Shown: piece by piece, positions 52,908 to 61,824 of the stretch | Layout: every line of letters begins with the position of its first letter | How positions within the stretch are numbered: the stretch's first letter is position 1 | Assembly (NCBI RefSeq): GCF_020171285.1 | Contig: NZ_JAIUZI010000020.1 | Location: 1-64,000 of the forward strand | Length of the DNA stretch: 64,000 nucleotides | Origin: Seohaeicola saemankumensis | GTDB taxonomy: Bacteria; Pseudomonadota; Alphaproteobacteria; Rhodobacterales; Rhodobacteraceae | Reading direction: 5' to 3' | Program-made: the position numbers and the translations under genes | The notes under the pieces: generated by a model | Seen by the model: only the letters and a program-made list of their open reading frames with translations | What the model was told of the DNA's origin: nothing | The model's database searches: none

Positions 52908-53210
52908 TCAGCAATCTTCGGCGGGGAGCATGGTTACATCGGAATAGCGGCCGTCGGATGTTGTGATACGCGCGCAAGCGCCCGTGTCGCGGTTGAACCA
53001 GAACGCCGTGAGACCCTCTGTCCGGATCAACTCGTAGCCGAGATTTTGAATACCCATCTCAGCTTGTCCTGCACGCGCGCCTTCAAAAGCCGTCAGGTCA
53101 GAAGAACTTCCTACGGACGGTTGCCCGGGTTCCGGACTGGAGGCTTCTTCACATCCTGCCAGGCCAAGAAGCGCCGCTGCGCCAAACGCAAGTTTGATAG
53201 AATGAGCCAT
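52908..53210 (-). CDS. Small lipoprotein of unknown function
   Basis: 100 residues. Lipobox LLGLAGC at residues 15-20, Ser/Pro-rich spacer, then GYELIRTEGLTAFWFNRDTGACARITTSDGRYSDVTM, a short Cys-containing domain found in many secreted proteobacterial proteins. Lies in a run of secreted proteins. Confidence 0.65.
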   Translation of the reverse strand: MAHSIKLAFGAAALLGLAGCEEASSPEPGQPSVGSSSDLTAFEGARAGQAEMGIQNLGYELIRTEGLTAFWFNRDTGACARITTSDGRYSDVTMLPAEDC

Positions 53211-53248
53211 TAATTGGGTTCCTTTCTAAGAGTTTCAGAGTTGGACCG

Positions 53249-53875
53249 TTATTCGACCCCGAAGATAACATTGAACGACTGTGCGCTATTGGATGTGTTG
53301 TACACTTCCACTATGTGATCGCCGGATTGCCACAACTGGCCCCGGTACTCCTGATCGGCGCTCATTTCGTCAAGGAGGACAGACCCATCGGGATTGTAGA
53401 TGACATAGGTCATACCGGGGCCTTGCGCGGCGAGGCGGAAATACAAAAACTGACCGTCACGCGCGCCAAGAATATAGCGGCTGCTTTCCTGCGGTTGGAG
53501 CGAACCTGTGAGTTCCGCACCCGAGGTGCCTGAAGCGAAAGTGACGCGTTCGGTGCCAGAGTCCGAGGCTCCGGCCATCGCGCCATCACCGTCATCCGCG
53601 GCTTGAGAAACTGTCAGATCGGCCACGACGCCATCATTGGAGACAAGGCAGCGCCAGACAGTGTTGCCCGCGTCGCGGAACATGATCAGCGAATTGGCTT
53701 CGGAATACTCCGAGGAGATGACCGTTCCGCTTTGACCATCGGGACCACCGACAGCGCGAATCTGGTCAATGCAGCCATCGATGGCAGCTTGGCCGACATC
53801 CGCGGATACCGGCCCGCCAACAAACAGCGCGAGGCCGGCGGCGATCGTCGAGGATAGTAGGTTTTTTTTCATCAT
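53249..53875 (-). CDS. Secreted two-domain protein (short paralogue)
   Basis: 208 residues. Signal MMKKNLLSSTIAAGLALFVGGPVSA. Domain 1 (AAIDGCIDQIRAVGG, ISSEYSEANSLIMFRD, TVWRCLVSNDGVV) and domain 2 (RYILGARDGQFLYFRLAAQGPG, YNPDGSVLLDEM, YRGQLWQSGDHIVEVYN) are both found in the next gene. Domain 2 resembles the carbohydrate-binding-like inhibitor I78/pre-peptidase type fold of many periplasmic proteins. Role unknown. Confidence 0.7.
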   Translation of the reverse strand: MMKKNLLSSTIAAGLALFVGGPVSADVGQAAIDGCIDQIRAVGGPDGQSGTVISSEYSEANSLIMFRDAGNTVWRCLVSNDGVVADLTVSQAADDGDGAMAGASDSGTERVTFASGTSGAELTGSLQPQESSRYILGARDGQFLYFRLAAQGPGMTYVIYNPDGSVLLDEMSADQEYRGQLWQSGDHIVEVYNTSNSAQSFNVIFGVE

Positions 53876-54100
53876 GTCGTTACCTTAAGCATTGTTCTTC
53901 GATACTTTTTTAGCCAGTTGAGGCGTTCTTGGAGAGCGAAGCTCTGAGTTTGGGCGGTCTTCCGCAAAACGATGCGAAACTTCGCCTGAAATTCTAGCGT
54001 GTTCAGTAGCCTTCATATGACGCCCAACCGCTGTCGCGGACAGGGGCAGAGAGTTCATTCCTTGCTCACTTCATGCTTCTCAATCTTCAGCTGCGATGAC

Positions 54101-54976
54101 TCACCAGATACCCATCCAAACGGAAAATCGTGCATCATTGTGTCCGCGATTGATAACCTCGACGACGTGCTCACCATTCATGTAAAGCTCACCCTGATAC
54201 GGCAGCGTGTTTGGAACCTGGTCGAGTAACAGGCGACCATTCGGCAGAAAGATCTGATACTGGATCGCCGGATCCGTGTTCACAAAGCTGACCTCCAGCA
54301 TCTGGCGATTGGCAGCTTCCAACACGAAGCGGATTGAGCTTCCCGGCGACAGCGAACCCGCCTGTTGCTGGCCATTGGTGCCCGACGCGAAGCGCACGAT
54401 CACAGTCTGAGTTGTTGGAGCAGCGGCAGACGCTTGGCTTGAAGAGCGAGCCGGGGCAGCGGCCTCAACCAAGTATTCTCCAGCTGCCCAGCCGCTCGCA
54501 TCGCCATCGGCTATTTCGCACCACTTGCGACCTTCGTTGAAGACGCATCCGCGGTTCTCCACCACCATGCCACGATGCAGGCGCGCGACCGTACGTGACG
54601 AGGTCGACGGGTCAGAATGCACATTCAACGTGCTGTGCACATTAATGCGCCAATAGTCTGGGCCACCGCTCATACCATCGGCATAGTCCCCAGTCGTTGC
54701 CGCATGGACCGGCGCCTCATCTGATCGAGTTAGCTCCTGGACGACCCCGTCGTTGGAAACAAGGCATCTCCAGACATTGTCATTCCCGTCCTGAAGCACA
54801 ACCAACGAATTTGCCTCAGAAAACTCCGTCCGGAGGATATGCCCGCCGCCACCGCTGGCTTCCGAGCGGGTGACCTCAATACAGGCGTCAATCGCATCCT
54901 GGCTGACCTCGGCGCCGATGGCAACACCGGCGAAGCCCATGCAAAAGACAGCGGTAAATGCAGCGCTTTTCTTCAT
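54101..54976 (-). CDS. Secreted protein with SH3-like domain between two conserved halves (long paralogue)
   Basis: 291 residues from ATG 54976. Signal MKKSAAFTAVFCMGFAGVAIG. The N-terminal half (DACIEVTRSEASGGGG, LRTEFSEANSLVVLQDGND, NVWRCLVSNDGVVQEL) and C-terminal half (RFVLEAANRQMLEVSF, FLPNGRLLLDQV, YQGELYMNGEHVVEVIN) match the shorter neighbour. Between them is a bacterial SH3 (SH3_3) domain, about residues 100-170 (STLNVHSDPSTSSRTVARLHRGMVV ... WCEIADGDASGWAAGEYL). So one paralogue has gained or lost an SH3 module. Confidence 0.78.
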   Translation of the reverse strand: MKKSAAFTAVFCMGFAGVAIGAEVSQDAIDACIEVTRSEASGGGGHILRTEFSEANSLVVLQDGNDNVWRCLVSNDGVVQELTRSDEAPVHAATTGDYADGMSGGPDYWRINVHSTLNVHSDPSTSSRTVARLHRGMVVENRGCVFNEGRKWCEIADGDASGWAAGEYLVEAAAPARSSSQASAAAPTTQTVIVRFASGTNGQQQAGSLSPGSSIRFVLEAANRQMLEVSFVNTDPAIQYQIFLPNGRLLLDQVPNTLPYQGELYMNGEHVVEVINRGHNDARFSVWMGIW

Positions 54977-55180
54977 GTCTGGTAACCCCCTATCAGTTGT
55001 TGTGTCGCAAACACAGTTAGAGTGATGAACTTTATTGGTGTGGTCTGATTGGACCCAAGTTTCGTCAATTGATTTCGGCGGACTTGCTTTCAATCATAGG
55101 CAATCTCGGCGCTCGATTCATTATTGAGCTCGCCACCTGCTCTAACGACGTTCCTGCCTTATTCGCAAATCGCTTAGGCT

Positions 55181-55723
55181 TCAAAGTCGACCGTTTCGGA
55201 GATTGAACACCTGACCAGCCCCATTGGTACCGCAGATCACGTGCTTATGACCGGACGCTAGTTCGATATAGAAGTTGTCGGATCCTTCTTGGCCTGCCTT
55301 GATGGCATGCACGTCCCGTTTGTGCACGCCCCAGCTTGACGCTGCTTCGTCCCGACAGGCCTGCATGGCCGCTGCTGGCACTTTGGTGCCATGCACATCG
55401 CGGGTCTTGTGGGCGAGGCGGTTGCTGCGTTCCTTTTGCCCAGCGTCGTAGCCCTGGCCATAGGACGCGCTGCTATGGCGAGAATCGTAGGGCTCGTTGT
55501 GTAGTCCGTCGCGATAGCCGCGCTCGAACTGGGCGGTCTGGTCCGCACCCTGCGGTTCCTGCCCTTCGTGATAGTGGTTCTGGTTGTGGGCCAGCGCGGC
55601 GATCCCGAGAAGAGCGATCGCACCCAGGGCGGCCTTTTCCTTGTCGTCCATGGCACTGGCTGGTGCCCCGGCGATGTTAAAGGCCAGTGCGGCGCCGGCC
55701 GCGAGAGTAACTAACTGCTTCAT
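55181..55723 (-). CDS. Secreted protein of unknown function
   Basis: 180 residues. Signal MKQLVTLAAGAALAFNIAGAPASA. A hydrophobic stretch AALGAIALLGIAALAH is followed by a Tyr/Gly-rich repeat region (FERGYRDGLHNEPYD, ASYGQGYDAGQKER) and a C-terminal domain with ACRDEAASSWGVHKRDVHAI and FYIELASGHKHVICG. Similar C-terminal domains occur in many secreted Rhodobacterales proteins; function unknown. Confidence 0.65.
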   Translation of the reverse strand: MKQLVTLAAGAALAFNIAGAPASAMDDKEKAALGAIALLGIAALAHNQNHYHEGQEPQGADQTAQFERGYRDGLHNEPYDSRHSSASYGQGYDAGQKERSNRLAHKTRDVHGTKVPAAAMQACRDEAASSWGVHKRDVHAIKAGQEGSDNFYIELASGHKHVICGTNGAGQVFNLRNGRL

Positions 55724-55823
55724 GGTTGATCTCCGGTTCGATGCTCATGCAATCCTGTGACAGGGCTCTCACTCCAGTGAGTAAGCCATGCCAACACAGG
55801 CACCAATCCGAAGTGCGAAGGCG

Positions 55824-56828
55824 TTATCCGATTTGCGAAATCCGCGTCACGTTATTCCGCCGGCCAAGCGTGGCGGATGGCGGCTCGTCGAAACGGTCGC
55901 GGTAGAGCGCCGCGAATCTGCCAGTATGACCAAAACCGCAAGCGTAAGCGGCAGCGGCCGTCGTGGCGACGTCGTCACCGCGCAGCAGCATCTCGCGGGC
56001 GGCCTCAAGTCGGATGCGCGTCAGATAGTCTTTGGGCGTCTCGCCTCTCACCGACCGGAACGCGTTTTCGAGCGTCCGGACGGAAATGCCGCAGGCGGTG
56101 GCGACTTCGGCCGTCGCGCCGATCTCGGCGCAATGCTCCTGCATATAGTCGACCGCGGTACGGACATGGCGGCTGGCGGCGTCAGACCTGAGTATGGTTG
56201 CGGTCTCCACCAGATTCAGTTGGCCGAGTAGATTCAGAACCTTGTCGAACAAGATGGATTGCCAACCCAAGTCTGTGGTTTGCATGCCTCGGTCGCCTTG
56301 GCACGTTTCCAGATCCTCGGCCAGGACTTGGGACAGGCTAAACAGATGCCTGACCTCGGGAACGATCTGGCCATCGGCCATAACGCAAAAATCGCCTTCG
56401 ATCCGAGCGGGGACTCCGACCGGGTTTACCCGGGCCGCTTCGCGCACCAACCGGGACTGATCAATTATGAGCACTAGCGCCAGAAAATCTGCATTGCCCG
56501 GGCGAAGCACCCGGGTTTGACGGTGGCCGCGCGAAGCGATCAGCATTTGGCCGACTCCTGCCCGGTATTCCCGGCCCGCCATCTCGGTCAGCAATTCACC
56601 TCTGACCGGCATGATAACCGAGACTTTGTGATCCTCGGAAACCCTTATGTCATGTCCAGTCGAATTAACACGTCCCAGAAGCATCTCACCGACATAGGCG
56701 CGATCGACAGTCATACGCGGGCTTCGCGCGTCATGCATAACAGGCAGAATATTCCCGGAGAAAAGTCCGCGGTATCTCCCTGGTGTCTTACCAGCTCGTA
56801 CGTCGTCTATTCGAACAAAACGGCCCAT
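55824..56828 (-). CDS. AraC-family transcriptional regulator
   Basis: 334 residues. N-terminal regulatory domain, C-terminal pair of helix-turn-helix motifs: VATACGISVRTLENAFRSVRGETPKDYLTRIRLEAAREM and AAAAYACGFGHTGRFAALYRDRFDEPP. Such regulators often sense aromatic compounds or stress. It lies between the secreted-protein run and the phosphotransfer operon, so it could control either. Confidence 0.85.
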   Translation of the reverse strand: MGRFVRIDDVRAGKTPGRYRGLFSGNILPVMHDARSPRMTVDRAYVGEMLLGRVNSTGHDIRVSEDHKVSVIMPVRGELLTEMAGREYRAGVGQMLIASRGHRQTRVLRPGNADFLALVLIIDQSRLVREAARVNPVGVPARIEGDFCVMADGQIVPEVRHLFSLSQVLAEDLETCQGDRGMQTTDLGWQSILFDKVLNLLGQLNLVETATILRSDAASRHVRTAVDYMQEHCAEIGATAEVATACGISVRTLENAFRSVRGETPKDYLTRIRLEAAREMLLRGDDVATTAAAAYACGFGHTGRFAALYRDRFDEPPSATLGRRNNVTRISQIG

Positions 56829-57029
56829 CCTGCTTTCATCCGCGTACCGATAACACCGTCGAGTTGTATTTCAGGGCCTTGTGACGTCAAGCCAAAGGTG
56901 CCGGATTATTGTAGGTCAGGCAAGCCGGCCCACGCCCTCGCACAAAATGCGAGCAATACAATCTTTTTGGACCTTGATGCTTTTCCGAGAAGGCGAATTT
57001 CTGCTGCCGCGCCGTCGAGCTATACGGCG

Positions 57030-57962
57030 TCACTTTTTCGCCAGATCCCTTCGGACCAGTCGCCCGATGGATTCCGGCAAGTCGCGCAGTTTGATCCGCG
57101 TGACAAAATCCGGAGCTTGCAATGCCTGTTCATCGATCGTGCCATCCCCGGCGATCTCGATCAAGGTGAAGGCTTTCGGCGACCGGTGTGTCGCGCCCAG
57201 CAGGACGCGCGGCCCTGACCCGAGGCAGGACTGCGATATCATCAGAATGCCGTCGGCGACGCCGGGGTAATAAGCATGGTGATGACCGGTCAGATATAGG
57301 TCCACTCCGTGCCGCACAAGCAGGTCATGCAGTTTCTGATCCCCGATCACGTCATTGCGCCGCTTTTCGGCAAAGGGCCAGAGCGGCAGGTGACTGAACA
57401 GGACAATCGCCCTGTGACCAGGCGCCTCGCGCGTGAGGAGATCGTCGAGCCAGGCAAACTGCGCTCCGGACAAGGCCCCGACCGTTGTCACGTCCAGTGA
57501 CACCAGCAGAACCCCCTTTGCAGACAGAGCATAGCGAAAGGGAAATTCGGACCGGTCCACGAAGGGCAGGTCGGGCGTCCGGTCTCCCCAGACGCGGGCA
57601 TAGATTTCGCGCTCCCGTTCAAACCCGCCATAGGCCGAGGCATCATGATTACCCGGGGTGACGACAAAGGGGATACCTGCCTGGGCCAGCGGCGTGGTCA
57701 CTGCGGCGTCAAAGGCGCTCCACATCGCCTTGACCTGCTTGTCGGACAGGTGAGGGTTGACCTGCTGACCCGCGACCATGTCGCCGGTGCTGATCACCAG
57801 GTCGGGCCGCAAGTCAATGACCCGCTCGATGGCCGCGTGAACGGTCTGCCCATACTTGGTCGTTCCATAGCTGCCGTTGAGGTCCGAGATCACCGCGATC
57901 CGCAACGGTTCCGCCGCGACACCACTGGCGAGGCAAAGCAGGAGGAGAACTGCGCGGAGCAT
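57030..57962 (-). CDS. Secreted calcineurin-like metallophosphoesterase
   Basis: 310 residues from ATG 57962. Signal MLRAVLLLLCLASGVAA, then the metal sites: VISDLNGSYG, LVISTGDMVAG, VTPGNHDASA, FSHLPLW and GHHHAYYPG. Class of phosphoesterases acting on nucleotides, phospholipids or phosphoproteins; the substrate cannot be read from sequence. The stop-start of the preceding gene reads TGAGATG, so it is translated together with the kinase-like gene. Confidence 0.85.
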   Translation of the reverse strand: MLRAVLLLLCLASGVAAEPLRIAVISDLNGSYGTTKYGQTVHAAIERVIDLRPDLVISTGDMVAGQQVNPHLSDKQVKAMWSAFDAAVTTPLAQAGIPFVVTPGNHDASAYGGFEREREIYARVWGDRTPDLPFVDRSEFPFRYALSAKGVLLVSLDVTTVGALSGAQFAWLDDLLTREAPGHRAIVLFSHLPLWPFAEKRRNDVIGDQKLHDLLVRHGVDLYLTGHHHAYYPGVADGILMISQSCLGSGPRVLLGATHRSPKAFTLIEIAGDGTIDEQALQAPDFVTRIKLRDLPESIGRLVRRDLAKK

Positions 57963-57963
57963 C

Positions 57964-59394
57964 TCAACCGGCCGCACAATCCACATCCGCCGGCGTTACA
58001 GTTCCCTTCAGAAAAAATGTCTCGGGCTCCAGGTCGAAAATCAACTCCCCGCGCTTGCAGGTCTCCGACAGGATGCCAAACGCCAGCGCCGTGTTCTTCA
58101 CGACCTGCGCAACTTGCCGGTTAGTGAGGCCGAAACTATCCTGAACATAGGTATAGAGAGGTCCCCGAACGCGGAAATCGGCATCGAGCGCGGCCAGCTT
58201 CCGGTAGGTCTTGGCCGGAAAGTGCCGGAGCTTTTCCAGCATCTGCGTCGACTTGGTGAAATTGGCATAGGCCACCCGTCCACCCGCGTCGTTGTCGTTG
58301 AGATGGGTGCGTTTGATGCGGATCGCCGTCTGGGGCGCCTTACCGCGATCCCTGCTGTGGTTTTCCGCCTTGTGGCTCTTGACCTCGCCGTTCTCGACCC
58401 ACATCCAGCGTGTCTTGTAGTCGATGTTGCCGATCCGGTCCTGCTGGCTGAAGATGAAGTCGAGCAGCACGATATTGGCGATGTCGGTCATCCAGTAGGC
58501 GACCTGGCGGGGATCGACATCGGGCCCCATGTCGCGGCGGATCTGCTTCGTCTTGATCGCCTCTTCGATGCCTTCGGAAATGGCCTTTTCGATCGGTGCA
58601 CCGGAGCGCAGAGCGCGGAACGGAGCCGTTTCCTGGAAGTCGAGGTTCTGTCCTTTGCCCCAACCCGAGGCACGGGTGCCGTTGACTTCCGACCCATAGC
58701 GTGACCCCGGACTGTTGAGCAGCGCGCCGTAAAGCGCCTTGCGATCTGCCGTGAACAGTTCGCTCGTAGGGCTGTAGGCCTTGGGGTTTTTTTCCGCATC
58801 GACTAGCTTGCGCCAACCGGCATGGTTCATGCCCGATGAATGGCCATGCCCGGAGATCGACAACCCGCGCGAGGCCACCTCGTCAGAATGCGCGCCACGG
58901 TCCATGCTGCGCCATACCGCCGGAGGAACACCGATATCGGCCTCGAAGTACCGCGAGAAATGGTAATACATCAGCGAAGACGCCGAAAAGGTTCCACTTG
59001 TGCCCTTGGCGTTCATCGTCGGCTTGAATTTTGCAAGGCTGTCTTTGGCCAATTGCTTGGCCGATTTGCCCTCGGCGCAGGCATGACGCTCGAAGCCAGA
59101 CCTGTCACCGGCATACGGTCCTTTAGAGATGTCATAGATCATCATCCCGGGGCTCGTGCTCCAGGTCTTTGGGCAGAGCGCGACCGTGGGCGCATAGAGA
59201 TCTAAGGCGCAGTATTCTGCTTCTGTCTTACGGTCATCCTTGGAGTAAACGGCCCCAGGCATTCTTGCGATGCGCACACAGCGCTCGGTCACGCCATTGG
59301 GGCTGGTAAAGGTCGTTTCCTCACCCTTGACGGCATCAGTGGCGAAAGCGGCACCCGGCAACAGCCCGGCGCATAGGATGATGGTGCGCAGCAT
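57964..59394 (-). CDS. Secreted protein resembling FAM20/HipA/CotH-type atypical kinases
   Basis: 476 residues from ATG 59394, signal MLRTIILCAGLLPGAAFATD. Observed: an N-terminal Cys-rich part, a helical segment LMYYHFSRYFEADIGVPPAVWR (about residues 141-162), which resembles the segment following the ATP-binding Lys in FAM20 kinases, then LDFIFSQQDRIGNID (residues 311-325), resembling the catalytic loop of FAM20/PI3K-like kinases, and later LNDNDAGGR (365-373), a possible metal-binding site. The likeness is by eye. It is the fourth gene of the operon and lies between two phosphatase-like genes. Confidence 0.5.
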   Translation of the reverse strand: MLRTIILCAGLLPGAAFATDAVKGEETTFTSPNGVTERCVRIARMPGAVYSKDDRKTEAEYCALDLYAPTVALCPKTWSTSPGMMIYDISKGPYAGDRSGFERHACAEGKSAKQLAKDSLAKFKPTMNAKGTSGTFSASSLMYYHFSRYFEADIGVPPAVWRSMDRGAHSDEVASRGLSISGHGHSSGMNHAGWRKLVDAEKNPKAYSPTSELFTADRKALYGALLNSPGSRYGSEVNGTRASGWGKGQNLDFQETAPFRALRSGAPIEKAISEGIEEAIKTKQIRRDMGPDVDPRQVAYWMTDIANIVLLDFIFSQQDRIGNIDYKTRWMWVENGEVKSHKAENHSRDRGKAPQTAIRIKRTHLNDNDAGGRVAYANFTKSTQMLEKLRHFPAKTYRKLAALDADFRVRGPLYTYVQDSFGLTNRQVAQVVKNTALAFGILSETCKRGELIFDLEPETFFLKGTVTPADVDCAAG

Positions 59395-59402
59395 GGGTTC
59401 TC

Positions 59403-60077
59403 TCACTTGGGGCAAATTGCGGCCTGTTCGGCAGCCGAGATTTTCAAGGATGGGTTCAGTTTGAAATGCTCGAAATGATGGTCGATCCAGGCATCGCAAC
59501 CATCAGAGCATCCGGCGCCGTTGCGGGCGTCGTTCCAGTACTTCTTGGCTCGCTCCTCGCTCCAGCCGCAGAACTGGACCAGCGCCATGGCCGATATGGC
59601 CCCCGAGGAATGAACCCCCCACATGCAATGCACGTAAACCGGACCTTGGCTCGGGTTCTTGATGACGTTGTAGATTTCCGCCATCACGTCGTCGGGGCGC
59701 GTGGATTTGCCAGCCGCATAGGTCAGCCTGCCGCTTCCGCATGAGGTCTCGCCGTATTTCGTGTGCTTCCCGAAATCGATGTAGCGCGCCGAAGAGAAGC
59801 CGGACTCGCACAGTTGCTTGCGCTGAGACGACGACAGGCCGGTGCGGGCCTTGTCACCTCCCTTGAACCCACCACGATAAAGCACGCCCGAGAGGACCGG
59901 GCGCACAAAAGCCAGCCCATCGGCGGGAACGGCATTCGATCTGGCCAGCATCTGTTCCTTGCCCGGTCCACCCGACCGCGCGGTAAAGTCCGTCGCCATC
60001 GCCGGGGCAGCGATCACAAGCAGGCCCAACCCCAGAAACACGGAACGGATCATTCCAGCTAAGCCATTTCCAATCAC
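59403..60077 (-). CDS. Secreted tyrosine/dual-specificity phosphatase-like protein
   Basis: 224 residues from GTG 60077 (AAGGAG upstream). Signal SVFLGLGLLVIAAPAMA. LYRGGFKGGDKARTGLSSSQRKQL is the usual start of the family. The active-site loop reads VHCMWGVHSSGAI (Cys151). In active enzymes the sixth residue after the Cys is Arg; here it is Ser157. So it may be inactive, a binder, or work differently. It precedes the kinase-like gene by 8 bp. Confidence 0.7.
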   Translation of the reverse strand: MIGNGLAGMIRSVFLGLGLLVIAAPAMATDFTARSGGPGKEQMLARSNAVPADGLAFVRPVLSGVLYRGGFKGGDKARTGLSSSQRKQLCESGFSSARYIDFGKHTKYGETSCGSGRLTYAAGKSTRPDDVMAEIYNVIKNPSQGPVYVHCMWGVHSSGAISAMALVQFCGWSEERAKKYWNDARNGAGCSDGCDAWIDHHFEHFKLNPSLKISAAEQAAICPK

Positions 60078-60123
60078 CTCGGGTACTCCTTTTCGAATTG
60101 CCTACCACGCAAGATCAGTCGTG

Positions 60124-61029
60124 TTATTCGTTTCCGTCAATGCGGTATGTCAAAAGACGCGACTTCTTGCCGTCGTCTGTCACGACATAAAGCGTAATGC
60201 CATCCGCGCTTAACGCCACGCCTTCCGCGTTGCGCACGGGTTCCAGTTTCTTTTTCCTCGCATCCATCAGGGTCCATCCGCGTGCCGTCATGGTGGAAGT
60301 GTCCAGGAAGAACACCGCTTCACCGGTGTCACTGCAAATCCAGAACCCCTTGCGCCGGGTATCCCAAGCCAGACCGGACACATCGAGTTGATCCTCGCCG
60401 GCCGCAGAAGAAACAAAACCAATGTCCGGCGTGAGATGCAGGGCCCCAAGCACCCGTGTCAGATCCGGCGCGAGTTCGATCAGCAGTCGGGGATGGCGTT
60501 CCTTCAGGACATAAACGGCACCGGTTTCGGGGTTCACTGCAATGCCTTCGAGACCGTTGTTGTCACCGGATATGAAATAGGGAGCGAGTGCCTGTGCGCC
60601 CTCCATCGAAAGCAGGGCAAAGCGCGAAATCGTGCCGTCGTGCGAAACGGACAGGATCTCCGACGTATCCTCGCGAACGGCCAGGACGCGATGCCCGTTA
60701 ACGTCCTCGGCAACACCTTCGAGATCGGTTTCGCCGGGCAGCGACCTTTTTCTATGTACGTCGCCTTTTGCGTCCAGCCGGAACACCCGAGCGGTGTCGT
60801 CGCTCACCGACCAAAAGCCATCGCCCAGGGCGAGGCTGAGACCAGACACCTCTACAAAACCAGCAGAAGGATCGGCGATCCTGCGAGCCTCGACGAACGA
60901 CAAGGTAATTTCCGCCGCGGCATCACTTGCGACTGCCCCCTGCACCAGAATTGATAGCGCACCAACGGCTACACCGTGCCCGAAAATTTCTGAAAGACCG
61001 CGTTCAGCCGGCCGGTTCATTTGCTTCAC
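60124..61029 (-). CDS. Phytase-like / SdiA-regulated beta-propeller protein
   Basis: 301 residues from GTG 61029 (or ATG 61020). Signal-type helix (VAVGALSILVQGAVASDAAA). Repeated blades: VSGLSLALGDGFWSVSDD, DLEGVAEDVNGHRVLAVRE, GLEGIAVNPETGAVYVLKE, DVSGLAWDTRRKGFWICSD, NAEGVALSADGITLYVVTDD. This is the esterase-like phytase/SdiA-regulated family, secreted propellers often binding calcium. If active on inositol phosphates it would fit the other phosphate genes. Starts 6 bp after the membrane protein. Confidence 0.75.
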   Translation of the reverse strand: MKQMNRPAERGLSEIFGHGVAVGALSILVQGAVASDAAAEITLSFVEARRIADPSAGFVEVSGLSLALGDGFWSVSDDTARVFRLDAKGDVHRKRSLPGETDLEGVAEDVNGHRVLAVREDTSEILSVSHDGTISRFALLSMEGAQALAPYFISGDNNGLEGIAVNPETGAVYVLKERHPRLLIELAPDLTRVLGALHLTPDIGFVSSAAGEDQLDVSGLAWDTRRKGFWICSDTGEAVFFLDTSTMTARGWTLMDARKKKLEPVRNAEGVALSADGITLYVVTDDGKKSRLLTYRIDGNE

Positions 61030-61035
61030 CGCGCG

Positions 61036-61824
61036 TCAATCGACATGCCAGTCAGAAATCCCGCTGCCCTTGGTTTCCGCCAGCCTGGCCATTTCCCGTT
61101 CCAGTGCCGAACGGCGGGTTCCTTGAGTGCCGGTCACAACGTAATGCACGGTGGACTTGAACTTGGTCCGGCTCATGGAAACGATGCGGAAACCACTTTT
61201 CTGGAGTGCGTCGCGCAACTCCTGCATGGATTCGGACACTGGCCTCTTCTTGTCGGAGAACTGGATATCGAGTCCAAAATTCGCAGGCCCACCAAGCAGG
61301 TAGAGAATGGCCCATGCGCTGGCTGTCGTGATCAGGGCGACGACCGGCAGGTCCAGCCCGATACATAAACCGATCAGGGTTACCAAAATGAGGCGCATCG
61401 TGTCGCCGGAATTGTCGTCGGTCTTGAACCGCAACAGCCCTCCGAGACCGAAGAGGACAAACCCGATCAAGTAGCCGTGATGCATGATCAGAAACCCGAC
61501 TACCATTCCGATCAGCGCAAAGATAAAGAGCGCGCGCGGCGCCTCGAAATCACTTCTCGTTCTCCGGGTTGCGGACATGATCGGGTGATAGGCGATGGCC
61601 GCGGTCATCAACGATGTTTCGATTAGCGCCACGGCGAACTCGACCAATTCCGTCGGTTCAGACAACTGCCCCCAACCTCGGCCCCGGACCGCAATGTCCG
61701 GCAAGATCGGCGCAAAGTCGGTAGGCGCCTGGCCAAACGCTGGACCAGAAAAGACCGCGATAATCACAATCGCCGCGCCAAACAGTGGCAATGACGCGAG
61801 TCCGAGGTTCGTTTGGTTGGTCAC
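61036..61824 (-). CDS. DUF4956-like membrane protein
   Basis: 262 residues. N-terminal signal-like helix, about five further helices with LIGFVLFGLGGLLRFKTDDN, then a cytoplasmic C-terminal domain (SMQELRDALQKSGFRIVSM, VHYVVTGTQGTRRSALEREMARL). The LLRFKT pattern after a helix and the C-terminal small domain fit DUF4956, related to MgtC/SapB. DUF4956 genes are known neighbours of CotH-kinase and VTC (polyphosphate polymerase) genes in other bacteria, which supports the kinase idea for this operon. First gene of the operon. Confidence 0.6.
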   Translation of the reverse strand: MTNQTNLGLASLPLFGAAIVIIAVFSGPAFGQAPTDFAPILPDIAVRGRGWGQLSEPTELVEFAVALIETSLMTAAIAYHPIMSATRRTRSDFEAPRALFIFALIGMVVGFLIMHHGYLIGFVLFGLGGLLRFKTDDNSGDTMRLILVTLIGLCIGLDLPVVALITTASAWAILYLLGGPANFGLDIQFSDKKRPVSESMQELRDALQKSGFRIVSMSRTKFKSTVHYVVTGTQGTRRSALEREMARLAETKGSGISDWHVD

